From Albifimbria verrucaria (taxonomy: Eukaryota > Ascomycota > Sordariomycetes > Hypocreales > Stachybotryaceae): a stretch of 64,000 nucleotides of DNA. Where the stretch lies: positions 4,774,001 through 4,838,000 of the forward strand of contig JAHREC010000013.1 of NCBI GenBank assembly GCA_020081605.1, read 5' to 3'. Both the position numbers and the translations under genes were made by a program. The notes under the pieces are model-generated. The model saw nothing but the letters and a program-made list of their open reading frames with translations, ran no database searches and was not told the origin of the DNA. Below, piece after piece: positions 1 to 10,631 of the stretch; position 1 is the stretch's first letter, and every line of letters begins with the position of its first letter.

Positions 1-531
1 GGCAACAGTGATTCATTCATTTCATAAAACAAAACAAACAAGCAAAAAACCGACACCGACGGACTCCTTCTGGATGTTGTAGTCAGAGAGGGTGCAGCTA
101 TCTACTGGTCTGAAGGCCCGTCGCCCGAGGGCCCCTCGGAGCCCATCCTCCTCATATCGTTGGCCAGGTATCTGACCAGAACCTGCCACTGTTGCTGCTG
201 CTGCCGTGTTGTTGCTGCTGCAATGCCCGCTGGAGGCATTGCCGGACCTTGTGGCCCTTTTGCCGCACTATAAAGTGGTTAGCCAGCTCAATGTATACAT
301 CTATACCTATTGGAATTGGAATAGGTATAGGTATAATCAAGGACTTACATTGGTGCATTTGCCCATGAATGGTTTGGTAATGCCGCCACCGCGGCCTCCT
401 CGTCCTCCTCGTCCTCCACCATCGCCACCCCCACGAAGTCGCCCCGGGAAAATCTGGACATATCCGGACATCTATACACTATGTTAGTTCATGTGTAAGT
501 ATAAGAGCTGGTCTCTATTACTAACGGTTAT

Positions 532-615
532 GGGCTTGCGTGAACTCGACGGATTCTATGACGGCGATGGGTTTGCGTGAACTCGACGACTTTTATGAGC
601 GCGATGGGTTTGCTC
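532..615 (+). repeat. 37-nt tandem repeat, about 2.3 copies
   Basis: Two consecutive 37-nt units (532-568 and 569-605) share GGGYTTGCGTGAACTCGACG, then TATGA, then GCGAT. They differ at a few sites, and a third truncated copy starts at 606 (GGGTTTGCTC). The period of 37 is not a multiple of three, so this is probably not a coding repeat. Confidence 0.7.
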
Positions 616-807
616 GAGAGAAACTTTCTACTTGGGTTAGACAAAAGGACATTCGCTGAAGTACTGTCTGTACTTGTAGTCTGTTAGCATACATATATAA
701 GTCAAGCGGTGGAGCCGGAAATGCTCGAATTGCCCTGCTAGCTGTCCGGTATGGGCGCGTTCGGTTTTGGGTTGGTCCTCGTCATCGGAATCGAGAGTAC
801 AGAGGGT

Positions 808-1107
808 CTATGGGCTCTCTTCTCCCTCGTCGGAGTCAACCGTGTACGGAGCCCGTGAGCCCTCTTCGTCTTCTTCACGACCCGTCAAGAGCAGCCTCCG
901 ACTCTTCTTCCTGGCTGCCCCTTTCTTAATTGTTGAGTTTCTCGGTAGCTTCCGTACGGTGTAGGTGTGTTGTGACAAACGGCCGGCTCCACGAAACGCA
1001 GTGAGGGTCATGTCTTCCAGCATGCGGGCCAGTGCAGCAACAAATCCATGTCTAGGCATCTCGGGAGTGATAAATATGCCAGAGATGACAGCATGGTGTC
1101 TTTGCAA
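808..1107 (-). pseudogene. unrecognised 99-codon frame, weakly histone H3-like
   Basis: This open frame runs without a close gene neighbour. Its middle part (about residues 24-60) has the order LEDMTLTAFRGAGR ... TYTVRKLPR. That resembles the last two helices of the histone H3 fold, where an ED-L-A-R-...-R(R/K)(L/I) spacing is seen. The C-terminal 35 residues are basic and then acidic (GREEDEEGS). No upstream histone N-terminal helix could be found in any frame. It may be a relic of an H3-like gene or a chance match; I cannot decide by eye. Confidence 0.2.
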
Positions 1108-1757
1108 GGCGTAGCTGGGTTAGGCTGGAGTACTGCTTGCTGCTTACCGCTTGCCACGGGAATGCTGCGAAAAAGGGAAGTAATCATGGTGCTTTGTGTA
1201 CTTGCGTGACACGCAAGCAGGTAGCAATAAATTAGGGACTGCAAGCACCGATAAATAAGAATAAGGATAGATGCATATTAGCATAATATCGGAATAAGAT
1301 TAGCATATAACTTGAATAAATCTCTAAGTATATCCTTATATCTTTATATTACTTTAAGAATTGTTTTCTGAGATTCATCGACCGGTATTCTAAGAGAACC
1401 CAAGGCTTGCAATCTGCAGTCCCTCTGTTTTTGCTGACCACTTGGCACGTTACTGAGATCACTCGTAAATTCGTCTTATACTGATGCAAAATACACCACA
1501 CCCAAAGCGAAGCGGTGGACAGACAGCGCCACCGGCAGTGTTGTATGACCTACGGCAGCGTCGGGCAGCTACTCCCCAGCATTATGAGCAACGGAAACGC
1601 GCATGGCTCTCTTGGAAGGGTCATTCTGGGCCCGTTTACCCAGGAACGTGAGTAGACGGACTGCGAAGCCTTGGAACCGTCTCAGAAGTAGCAAGATGGT
1701 TGAATATATATTGATAAGAGCAAAAATAGCACAAGATTTTGAAGCACTGCGGTCTAA

Positions 1758-3336
1758 TTATCTGCTTAAGCCAGCCAAGAACCGCCCGATAACACACCAA
1801 CCCACAATTTGCTTGGTTGCTCGTACCTCAGCTGCTGTCCCAGAAGCAATTATCATCTCCGGCCCCGACGTCATCTTGAACTCAGCGTCATCGCCATCCC
1901 TGAGATCTTGCACAAATACCGCAGGCGTCTGGACCAAGAGAATCCGTATAGGATCGTTACGGAATTCGTCGGGTGGCTTTGAGTGTAGTCTTCGCCCGTG
2001 GATCCATTTTACCAGCATGCCGATCTTTGTAAGATCGCATGTCTCGAACCCACGGAGCTGGTCATGAAGCTCCCCATCGACACATTTGCGCCTTGATATA
2101 TTGTCGGAGAGAAATCCGTCCATTCGAATGAGTATCTAAAAACCTCTTGTGCTCTTATTTGCTCTAGTACGTCAATGGAATACTCAACCCAGAGTTTGAA
2201 AGACTCAGTATCGTCCCCATCAGGTATGTTTCCAGGGAATGCCACTTTTAGCGTGCTCTCAAGCGCCCGTGTCAGCTCCATTAGCTTCCGTTCTCGTGTC
2301 GGAAGAAATTCAGGATGGAACATCAGGCCACGATAGGCAAAGCATGTCCATTTCTTAACTTCTCTAAGGGCTGTCATTCTCGTTAGCTGGAGCAATCCCG
2401 TGTTCCTGATATCCAGTTGCCATGGTTCCAACTAGGGGTCAACAGTGCTACTCACTTTTCCGGGGACGGGACCCCAGCAGCATGGCACCCTCAATAAGGT
2501 CAATAGTGGCTGTCTGTGGTTCGAGGATTCCATAAAATCCTTCCTTGAAGATATGCTTCTCCGCAAAACGCATGACGAGGGCTGTTAGAAATGCCCACTC
2601 TGGAATAGGATATGACAAGGCGTTAACCAAATCAGGGTATTGTTGTATTTCCTTCCTCAGCTTTTCTGATTCGTGGGGATACTTGTTCGCCGAATGTCTG
2701 GCTTTTCTTAGAGCCTTCTCTCGCCCGTTGGCGTCAAGGAGATTATAAACGTCTGAAATCCGCTGTGGGTAACCAAGCACAATGCTCGTGTACATCTATA
2801 TGGAATCAATCAGACTTTGGCCAGCTCTCAATGTCTTTACAGAATTTGGGGTATTGTCCTTACATTATGGAATAGGTTCAAATGGTAATGGTCATGATGG
2901 TATCGGTAGTCAGAGAACCTGTTGCGAGGAGAGTTCCACAACTTATGCTTCCATTCATTGCCTTGTTCTAGCCAATCTTGACTGAGTTCATCTACGAGTC
3001 CCCAATGGTATTGATTAGTTTCAGGGCATCTCTGTCCAGCACTTTTCTCTTCGATTCTACCACTTGATTCAGCTCAGCCAGTCACTGAAGGTCGCGGCTG
3101 AATCTTGCTCGTGTACCCAGTCTCTGGAGAGAAAATTTAAACATGTGCTTGTAGAGGCATGTGGTTGCTTTATACAACTGAAGGACCTTCTTGCCAATGT
3201 GTCCCGGCATTTGCTTGAGTAGGCTCTCAAGCAAGTCTGGGGTTCTGTCACTACTCTTGTAGCTGCTGAGCAGGATAGTGGATACGTTGCCCCGGGCGGT
3301 CGCAGAGGACCTGCTAGAAAATATGGAAGTCGGCAT
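1758..3336 (-). pseudogene. decayed or multi-exon unrecognised protein gene
   Basis: Protein-like segments occur in order on the minus strand but in different frames. They are: 3336-3082 (ending LLESLLKQMPGHIGKKVLQL and on), about 3090-3010 (AELNQVVESKRKVLDRDALK), about 3005-2840 (VDELSQDWLEQGNEWKHKLW), 2795-2448 (DVYNLLDANGREKALRKA and on), 2431-2009 (ALREVKKWTCFAYRGLMFHP and on) and 2123-1758. The segments have balanced hydrophobic and charged composition, unlike random frames. Frame changes near 3010, 2830, 2440 and 2120 are not all explained by good splice sites, so the gene looks partly decayed, though sequence errors common in this window could add breaks. I recognise no domain. Confidence 0.4.
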
Positions 3337-3420
3337 CGTTCAAAAGCTGAACCCAAAGCCCTTGAGAAAGAAAGGGGATGCCTCTCAATCAATATCTTCG
3401 TTACGATGACCACTTTTATA

Positions 3421-4980
3421 TGCCGAGGGCTTTGCCATTAGCCTTTACTGCAAAGTAGGTTCCTGTACCTTGTGATCATCTGGCCATGACAAGCTATCAT
3501 GTAAGACTCTTTGTTTCCATAGTCTTTGTTCCCAATATTTTATTCGCGACGCAGGGGTACGGTAGAGTACAGTACACAATCTTCATCTAAGCAGTAGCTA
3601 GTCCCCTCGCTCTTTGCCCTGTCGTGAGATCACGCTGTCGAAGTATAGGAGCATCAGGCATTCAGATTCTTTGTCATCATCCTCACAATTCCACCCACCT
3701 TCATCGCTAATGCATTTCACAGGTCGCTATACCGCAAAGTCACACACTTTATATAAGCCTGTCATGTTTGAGGCATGGAGGTGGCTGCTTCTGCTTGAGG
3801 GTCGCGCGACGACGAGGACGGTGTTGTCTATTGTCTGGTTTGCCGACTACAAGACTGTTTCGGTATGGTACTGTACTGTACTATAGGAACCAGAACGATA
3901 GACGGGAGCTTACTTGCGCACAGGCAAGGGAGAGAATCTATTTACAGTCAGACGCTTAGACTTGTATTTGCCACGCTTGCCTACGTCCGATCACGGAGCA
4001 ACTGCCGCCCAGTCGTCAGTTTTGCGGGGATCACACGCTTCCACTTCATGGAGATATGTGCAAACAAAGATTGATTAGCGTCTTGCTGGGGCTGCTTGAG
4101 ACACGCCTTTGTGATTCTGTGTAACCAGGGACAGATTCCCAGTCTTACTTACCTGAAAGGGGAAGCCGGCGGTGGGGGCCGGATGAGCCGCCGGAGCCGT
4201 CATGTGATCCGGTCCCCGACTCCAAAGCTCCTTTGATCAACCTCTTTCTTGTAGCACGCATCCAAACCTCTGCCCCAACCACAAGGCTTCGTGCAGGCGG
4301 CAGTTTGCCTTCAGCACAGATGCCTTTCCAGCCAAAGCTCTACTCAATCATGCTGTCCTGATGAAGACTGGAGGAGTGATCACTCATGACCCATTTTACT
4401 CCAGACTACACTGTTCTGGACGGTGGTCTGCGGTGCCGAAGTACGTACTGTAGGTAGTTTTGCTTTCTACCTGTCGGAGAAACAATGTAGATAGTGATAT
4501 GGCTTACTGCAGGAACTTTTGGTACAATATGTTACCAGTACCGTTCCCTATTCCATTCAATGTTAATGGTGAGGTACGGCATGGTCGTGGTCAACATCTG
4601 GCACACGAAGTCCCGCGGCCTATTACAGTACAGCATCAAGGTGTGCAAGATAACTCAAGGAACCTGGCCTTTTACGATCATAAACAAGCAACTTGTTGCG
4701 CAGTATATTGAGAAGTTGATAAGAGAAGAAAAAACAGAAGGCCGCAGGTCAGTAAAGTCTTAGATTTTTATCCAAAGATTTTTCGTGAGAAATTAGGAAA
4801 ATAATACTACAGTGAGAGGAAGGAATTCCGCATATCTAGCGCAGACATCTCGGCGAAATATCAACAAAACATCTAGCAATAAACAGCTCGCAATGTAATG
4901 ATTTTGTAATAATATAGTAACAAACCAGCAAACTAATACACAGTTCACACTGCAAAACACATAAGAAATCCCTCCCTAGA
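3421..4980. other. intergenic, no gene seen
   Basis: Only short overlapping frames on both strands, none with recognisable protein features. The DNA becomes AT-rich from about 4780 towards the relic that follows. Confidence 0.5.
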
Positions 4981-5575
4981 CATCGACAGCATAGACGATC
5001 TACTAGCTGGGTCTCGTATTATAGATATAGATAGACTAGTGGAACGCATTGTTATTGAATTGCTAGATAATGATGACGAGGATGAGAACACCGACAACGA
5101 CGAGAATGGCAAGGCCAATAATAACGACGAGGAAGGGAATAATACTGTATGAGAAAGTCTCGACTCTATACACTAGGTACTAGCTCCCAGAATAAACGAT
5201 CAAGCACGAACCAAGTTCTCTCTTCAAGGAACTCGCGACTTATACCGTATATAGAGGCCGTTGAGACTGTAGAAGAATATCCTGATCTTATAAACAAAGC
5301 CTACCCGGTTCCTTCTGGTAATAAAAGGTTCAGTACTTCCAGACTCACTTGAAGTTACTCATCTGTAGGCTTTATCACTGGGCTCGAGACGAAGGAGAAG
5401 ACAAATTCGGACTTCCGTTGGACCTTAGAGCTATGACCAGAAGCTTTCAGAAAGTCCTGATGAGGGCGGACCCAGAAATTCTTACAAATCTTCTATTGCG
5501 TCAAATACCGGTACCGAATAAAGCACAGCAGATACTCGGGAGTGATAGTTTACGGCCTATATTGACTTACTGAAC
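4981..5575 (+). pseudogene. AT-rich coding relic with acidic tract
   Basis: One plus frame reads DIDSIDDLLAGSRIIDIDRL followed by a very acidic Asn/Asp/Glu-rich tract and stops at about 5151. Other frames downstream continue protein-like text (5149-5352, for example VEEYPDLINKAYPVP, and 5349-5573, for example LRAMTRSFQKVLMRADPEIL). The changes of frame and stops over a short span, plus the AT-rich flank, indicate a decayed gene or mobile-element fragment. I cannot name the family. Confidence 0.35.
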
Positions 5576-5823
5576 ATGATACGCGGGCACGAAAATTCTG
5601 TTGCTGTTCTGCTCTATTTCTGCAAGTTGTTCTATGTAGCAGGGTCTGACAATACGATGAGGAAAACCATCCGACACTCCGAACACGGCGAGCGGATGAC
5701 ATGGCAGAGAAAGAGATTCGCTGAATTCAGTATCGTACATTGTGGTAGCATACCTTTTCATAAGGTAAGATACCGTAACTGACCGCACAGTATATCGTTC
5801 CATCCAGGCCACTTCTATCGCCT

Positions 5824-8111
5824 TCACAACTCAGTCAACTCTTGCAAACGCCTTTCCAGCTCGGGGACTTGTCTCAGCTTGACGTCGAGATCTTCCTTCT
5901 CATCCTCAAGCTTCAAGCGCTTTTCGGCATCTAGCTTGGTGAAAATGTAGTTGCCCTGACCGTCGAACTGCAAGATGTGGGTGTGGTACTTCCACAGGCT
6001 GCGGCGGTGGCTAACAGTCATCAGGGTGATGCCAAGGGCCTTTGCGTTGTCATACATGACCTTCTCTGTGTCAAGGGTAACACTGCTGGTACACTCGTCA
6101 AGGATGGCATAGCGCGGGCGGTGGTAGAATAGACGGGCCATAGCAACACGCTGCTGCAAGCCGCCAGACAGCACATCTCGCCACTCAGCCTCGGCATCCC
6201 AACCCTCGTCGTACAGGTTAACGAGGTGTTCAAGTCCGAGGATGCTGAGTATGGAGACAAGATCAGCATCAGTGACGCCGCGGGCGCGCATCTGGCGAAG
6301 AGAATCAGGGTAGATGATCTGCTGGCGCAGAGAGCCCTTGAAAGATATGGCCGTTGAGGGATGTAGAAAATGGCACTGAAAGGGGGCTTGTGTACGGTGC
6401 CACCATATACAGGCCATAGGCCGCCAAGGATGCGGAAAAGCGACGACTTGCCGCAGCCGTTGGGGCCAACAACGAGAAGATGGTCACCGTGCTTCAAGGA
6501 AAAGCATAGCGCCTTCACCAACACATCACCGTTGGGGATATAATCGGCCTAGATAGATTGAGTGAGCATACCGACGTAAGGGCTCTTTGGTCCTAGACTT
6601 ACACATCAATGAATTCAATGTCTTTGCTCTCGACAACTGTGCCTCTGCCCTTAAGCACAGCTTCGTTGTTCTCTGTGCCGGAAGAAGAGACGAGCTTCTT
6701 CTCAAAGTGGCCGCTCTGAATATCGTCCATGACATCCAGAAGGCTAGCAACACGGGAGGTATACCCTGCCAGCTCCATAACCTCGCGGTAGGAGAACATG
6801 ATGCGGCCGAAAGCATCGGAGGCAGACAGCAGCATTCGTCGATTGGTGATGAACGACTCTGTCCTATCACCCATGTTCATCGTAACACCGCCGGGGAGCT
6901 TGACGAAGACAGGGACACTGCAGAGAAGCAAGCCCAGAGCTCCCCAGAAGTACTTGATGACGAAATCCTCCATGACACCGTGGTAAAACCGACGGCGAAG
7001 GATGTAGTTGACATGCTTGATCAGTGTGAAGTATCCCTTGTCTAGCGTGTCTTTCTCCGCATTGTGGCCGGCATACAGGGCGACCTCTTCGCTGTAGTCA
7101 ATGAGACGCGAGTGCTGGAAACGGAACTCTCCTTCAAGGCGAGCCTCGTCTGCGACATATTTTCCGAAGGGTGGCGTGAGGACCCGCATAACGTTGGCAG
7201 ACAATTGCACCAGAAGTGACATGAAGACGACACCCTCTCCACCAACGCTCCGTGACAGCGAGTATGTGTAAATGGTCTAAAGAATGTCAGCAGGCCATCT
7301 TGAGGATGAGGAGCTGGTCGAGCCCACCATATCCAGCAATGGCTTCGCCAGGTTGCTGTAGAGTTCTGCCAGGCTGTTGGAGAACTTGGAAACGTCCACG
7401 GCAATCAGTTGATCCGGGTTCTTTATACGATCGTCTAGTGCAGATAGGCCGTAGAAGGTCAAATTGGACAAGTACTTGTCGTGAATGTATTGCGTGATTC
7501 TGGTGCGGTAGTTGAGGGACAACTGGGCTTGGTGGTATGACAGCTACAATTTCAATCAGCATGAATGTTTGTGATATGCCTTGGAGCAATGCAATTACCA
7601 TGGAGTTGGTAAAGGTTGCCGGCACCGCGATCAGCATCCACCAGAGGATCCGCATGAGGAACTCTTTACCATTGCCCTTGACCAAGGCTTTGACAATGGC
7701 GCCATCCATCTCGGCAACCCTCAGACTGATAAGGGTTCTGAGGACGAGGAAGAAGCTGTGGCTGATGAGAAGTCAGGTCTCCTTGCTGCGCCAGCCGAGG
7801 ATGACAATCTTGAGCAGGCGCAACAGCGACTGGAAGAAGTGGCGGTCCAATGCGACCTTTTTCTTGGGCGTTTCCTCCTCGCCAGAGGAAGTGGTGCTCT
7901 TTCGGGCAGCTCGCTGAGCGGCATCGCGCGTCGAGGCAGCCTTCTGTTCCGAGATGGCATGGCGGACGCGGTTGACGAGAGCGACGAACAAGGTGATCCA
8001 GATGGCCCGCGAGATGCGCGTGCGATTGGAGAGATAGAGGCGGGTGAGGTCAGATACGATGCTCCGGACGGTGCGGTCTCTGGGGAGAGACAGCTTCGAT
8101 TGCCACGCCAT
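5824..8111 (-). CDS. peroxisomal ABCD-family fatty acid half-transporter, interrupted
   Basis: Imports activated long-chain fatty acids into peroxisomes for beta-oxidation, by family. Exons (minus): 8111-7599, 7543-7328, 7276-6603, 6548-5824, with three 51-55-nt introns; about 709 residues after frame repair. The N-terminal half is the ABCD membrane domain, with a hydrophobic stretch [14 protein letters not shown] near residue 40. The C-terminal half is the nucleotide-binding domain: Walker [10 protein letters not shown], signature [14 protein letters not shown], Walker [11 protein letters not shown] and H-loop TVSHRRS. The start ATG at 8111 gives [15 protein letters not shown]; the frame extends upstream only through a GTG. 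Oddities: an in-frame TGA at 7773-7775 (codon 113), one base missing near 6534-6537 (ISPNGDV) and one near 6335-6339 (between Walker A and the signature). The frameshifts fit the window-wide error pattern; the TGA does not. Divergent from DPH3. Confidence 0.88.
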
Positions 8112-8979
8112 GATGGCCCGTCTCGCGTGCGTTCGTTGGCGCGGATAGAGCCTCGGCACTGAGGGCAGGTTGGCTATCGCAGGTGCGTTAGGAACGGCGC
8201 ATCAGCTAGGCATCGATGCCTGTTGGACGTGTCGCGCGATCCCCGAATATTGTGGAAGATGCAGCCAGCGACAGCTGGGGATGGTGTGTTTTGTCTTTCT
8301 CGGTCTTGGGAAAGGACCAGGGTGGTTCACGACGCTGGCAGCTCCTCGGTCGAAGCAGCAGCCAAAGGGCAATTGACGGCAAGCCGACCGACACCGACCC
8401 CAGCTTCCCAGCCTGGCATGTGATTGCTGACCCTGAACGAGCTGCTAAGTCATCTGGCGTTCTGTGGGGTAAGTCACTTGTACTCTGTTCTCTGTACTCT
8501 GTACTCCGTACCCCGAAGCCCAAAGCCGAATTGCGCTGCTTACCCTAGGTTGGCAGGTACCTTGCCTACCTATGCTACATGCTGGGTTGGGCACTACAAT
8601 AGTTAAGTAAACGCTGCTGCGTCTCTTTCCGCAACAGGGCAATATCCGCTCAATAGACTTAAAATCTGACCCTGGAATATGCATCGGATACTACATACAA
8701 CACCTACCTACTTGTGAGATTTCTGACCGTTGAAAAGAGTGGTGTACACCAAGATTCCATGGGCCACTCTAAAATCTTATCTTATCTCAGATTCTGCCCG
8801 CCGTTATTCTCACCGCTTGCCCAATGCAACAGTCAGGCAGGGCAATTTTTTTCTTTCATGCTACGCAGTGCACGATCCTCCACTGGCTTTTATGAGTAAC
8901 TCGCCAAAACCCGTACCGCATATCGACTGCGCTCCTGGCAAATACCCAACGCTCCATAATCACATCACAACCTTTCAAA
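8112..8979. promoter_or_regulatory. shared upstream region of the ABC transporter and DPH3 genes
   Basis: 868 nt between two divergent start codons. It holds a degenerate CTCTGTACTC repeat near 8485-8515 and a GGTACCTTGCCTACCTA element near 8557-8573 of the kind seen elsewhere in this window. No TATA box is convincing. No coding evidence was found. Confidence 0.5.
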
Positions 8980-9313
8980 ATGTCGGCCGACGAAGAGCTT
9001 GCCATCTACGACGAAATCGAGTTTGAGGATTTGAATTGGGACGAGGCCCTCCAAGTCTACCACTACCCCTGCCCTTGTGGCGATCGCTTTCAAATCACTC
9101 TGGACGACCTGCGCGACGAACAGGACATCGCCGTATGCCCCAGTTGCAGCCTCATGATTCGCGTCATCTACGACCTTGTAGGTTTTTGCGCTTCCTTCTG
9201 TTTATGCAACGTCGAAGAAGCGGTGGACTGACCTCTTTGTTTCTCTCAAGGATGACCTCCCGAAGCCTCCTCCCGCCGGCGGATCCGATGCCAAGCTTCC
9301 TATCACTGCTTGA
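8980..9313 (+). CDS. DPH3: diphthamide biosynthesis protein 3 (CSL zinc finger)
   Basis: Small iron/zinc protein that donates electrons to the Dph1-Dph2 radical enzyme in the first step of diphthamide formation on eEF2; also linked to Elongator. Exons 8980-9177 and 9251-9313, intron 9178-9250 (GTAGGT...AAG acceptor in CTCAAG); 86 residues, the usual family size. The N-terminus is acidic ([18 protein letters not shown]). The CSL zinc finger is plain: CPCG near residue 31 and CPSCS near residue 52. The exon 2 tail is Pro/Gly-rich and ends KLPITA. The start lies in a good context (TCAAAATG). The gene is intact, with no frameshift. Divergent from the ABC transporter. Confidence 0.93.
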
Positions 9314-10157
9314 AGAGCCAAGCCAAAGTTGCCGGAAATCCGAAATGTCGTCACGACCGCTTCAAGGGCACTCCCAGCAGGCTACGTCTTCCTGACACAA
9401 CCAAGATGAACCAAGACGACCAGGGCTCGTGGCTCAGCAACCCCGCATATCAATCGCTATCATGCATGCGGTTGGCAATCGCGCCTTGTGGAGACCAGGA
9501 GCGTACGGCTCTTTGGGATAGCCTCGTCTAGATTGCCGGGTTATTACTCTACAGTCTACTTGGCCATCAAAGTAGCAAGGGTCTAAGGGTACTGCATAGT
9601 CCTGCCATGGTATCTTCCATATGAACGCCACACACCGACCCTCACATCTATTATTGAGGCAGTGAAACTTCTTTGCGAACAGGCTTTATCGATCGCGTCC
9701 GGGCGACAGATCGAATAGGAAGAATAAGAACTCGCCTAGTGTTGAGGCACGAACCCGTTGCCTAACCGGCGCTTGCATACTTGGGCTACAGAATTGCAGT
9801 CGCATATAAGGGCCCACTCGCAAACACTCCAGATTAGGATGCAAAATGACGAGATGTTACCAGGAATGGGGCAAATAGTCTTCAATTAGACGGCAAGATT
9901 CACCTGCCAGCTTATAATCCACCCGAATATACCGCCCACCTTCCAGGGCTTCATCAAAACTCTTCTGAACATGAAAACAACCACAAACGCCAATTGGTAT
10001 CAACCCAGTTCCGTCCCTTTGTATCGTGAATACCGTAACGCCGATTCTGTATGACCAAAAAGATGTCGTGCCAGCGCAGATGTATGCACGCTTCATACCA
10101 GGTTCTCGTGAAATAGACAGAAAGAAAGAAGGTCTCGGGCGTAGCCCACGGCCACGC
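9314..10157. other. intergenic, no gene seen
   Basis: 844 nt downstream of DPH3. Only short frames without protein character on either strand. Presumed 3' flanks of DPH3 and of the minus-strand gene at 10158-10631. Confidence 0.5.
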
Positions 10158-10631
10158 CTACAGCATGACCAGGCACATTATGAAGAACCCTAGCAGACCA
10201 GCCATGGAGGCCTGCATCTGCTGAGGGATGGCACCACCGGTAACTTCGGGAGGTGGAGTAGAGGTGTCATTGGGCGCACGGGCAGCAAGGGCTGGGATAC
10301 TGTCAGCTTCTTGTTTGATGGGCCGCCTTGGTCCAGGGTGAGGCTCACTGTTGGCGTCCGAGAAACAGATGCAGTGCGTCGTGCTCTCGAGCGGTGCTGC
10401 CTTGATTTCGGAGACGGACGTGGCGTCGTCGCAAGTTCCAGCGTTGGCGCAGCTGTGCACAGTCGCCCGGTCGACAACAGATGCGGAAGTCCTGGGCCCA
10501 TTGAGCCGCGGAGAATAGGTGAGGATGGTGTTGATGTGTCGGGAGCCGTCAGACGGCACGATTGCGGTGTTGAGAGCACCGGCAGCTGCAACAGTAGCGC
10601 CGGCTACTGTGATGATGTTTGCCGAACGCAT
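10158..10631 (-). CDS. possible secreted, GPI-anchored protein
   Basis: A 157-residue frame starting at the ATG at 10631. Residues 1-20 (MRSANIITVAGATVAAAGAL) resemble a short secretion signal. The C-terminus is a hydrophobic tail (AGLLGFFIMCLVML) placed after a small-residue stretch TGGAIPQQ, as in GPI-anchored proteins. In between is a Ser/Thr/Pro-rich segment with few cysteines (SCANAGTC, HCIC). No domain is recognised. The open frame continues upstream of this ATG to 10853, so the start is uncertain, and frameshifts like those in neighbouring genes could change the middle part. Function unknown; a surface protein is the best guess. Confidence 0.42.
   Translation of the reverse strand: MRSANIITVAGATVAAAGALNTAIVPSDGSRHINTILTYSPRLNGPRTSASVVDRATVHSCANAGTCDDATSVSEIKAAPLESTTHCICFSDANSEPHPGPRRPIKQEADSIPALAARAPNDTSTPPPEVTGGAIPQQMQASMAGLLGFFIMCLVML

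Larger units (their letters stand above)
1..1757. other. gene-poor start of window
   Basis: No intact gene is recognised. The stretch contains a proline-rich low-complexity tract near 390-420, a 37-nt tandem repeat (532-615), a minus-strand open frame with weak histone-fold resemblance (808-1107) and an AT-rich block at about 1260-1370. The low coding content and AT-rich patches suggest decayed repeat DNA; this is inference only. Confidence 0.5.

Noticed and set aside
7773..7775. TGA read as selenocysteine in the ABC transporter
   Set aside because: Higher fungi such as ascomycetes lack the selenocysteine machinery, and the position is not a conserved Cys or Sec site.
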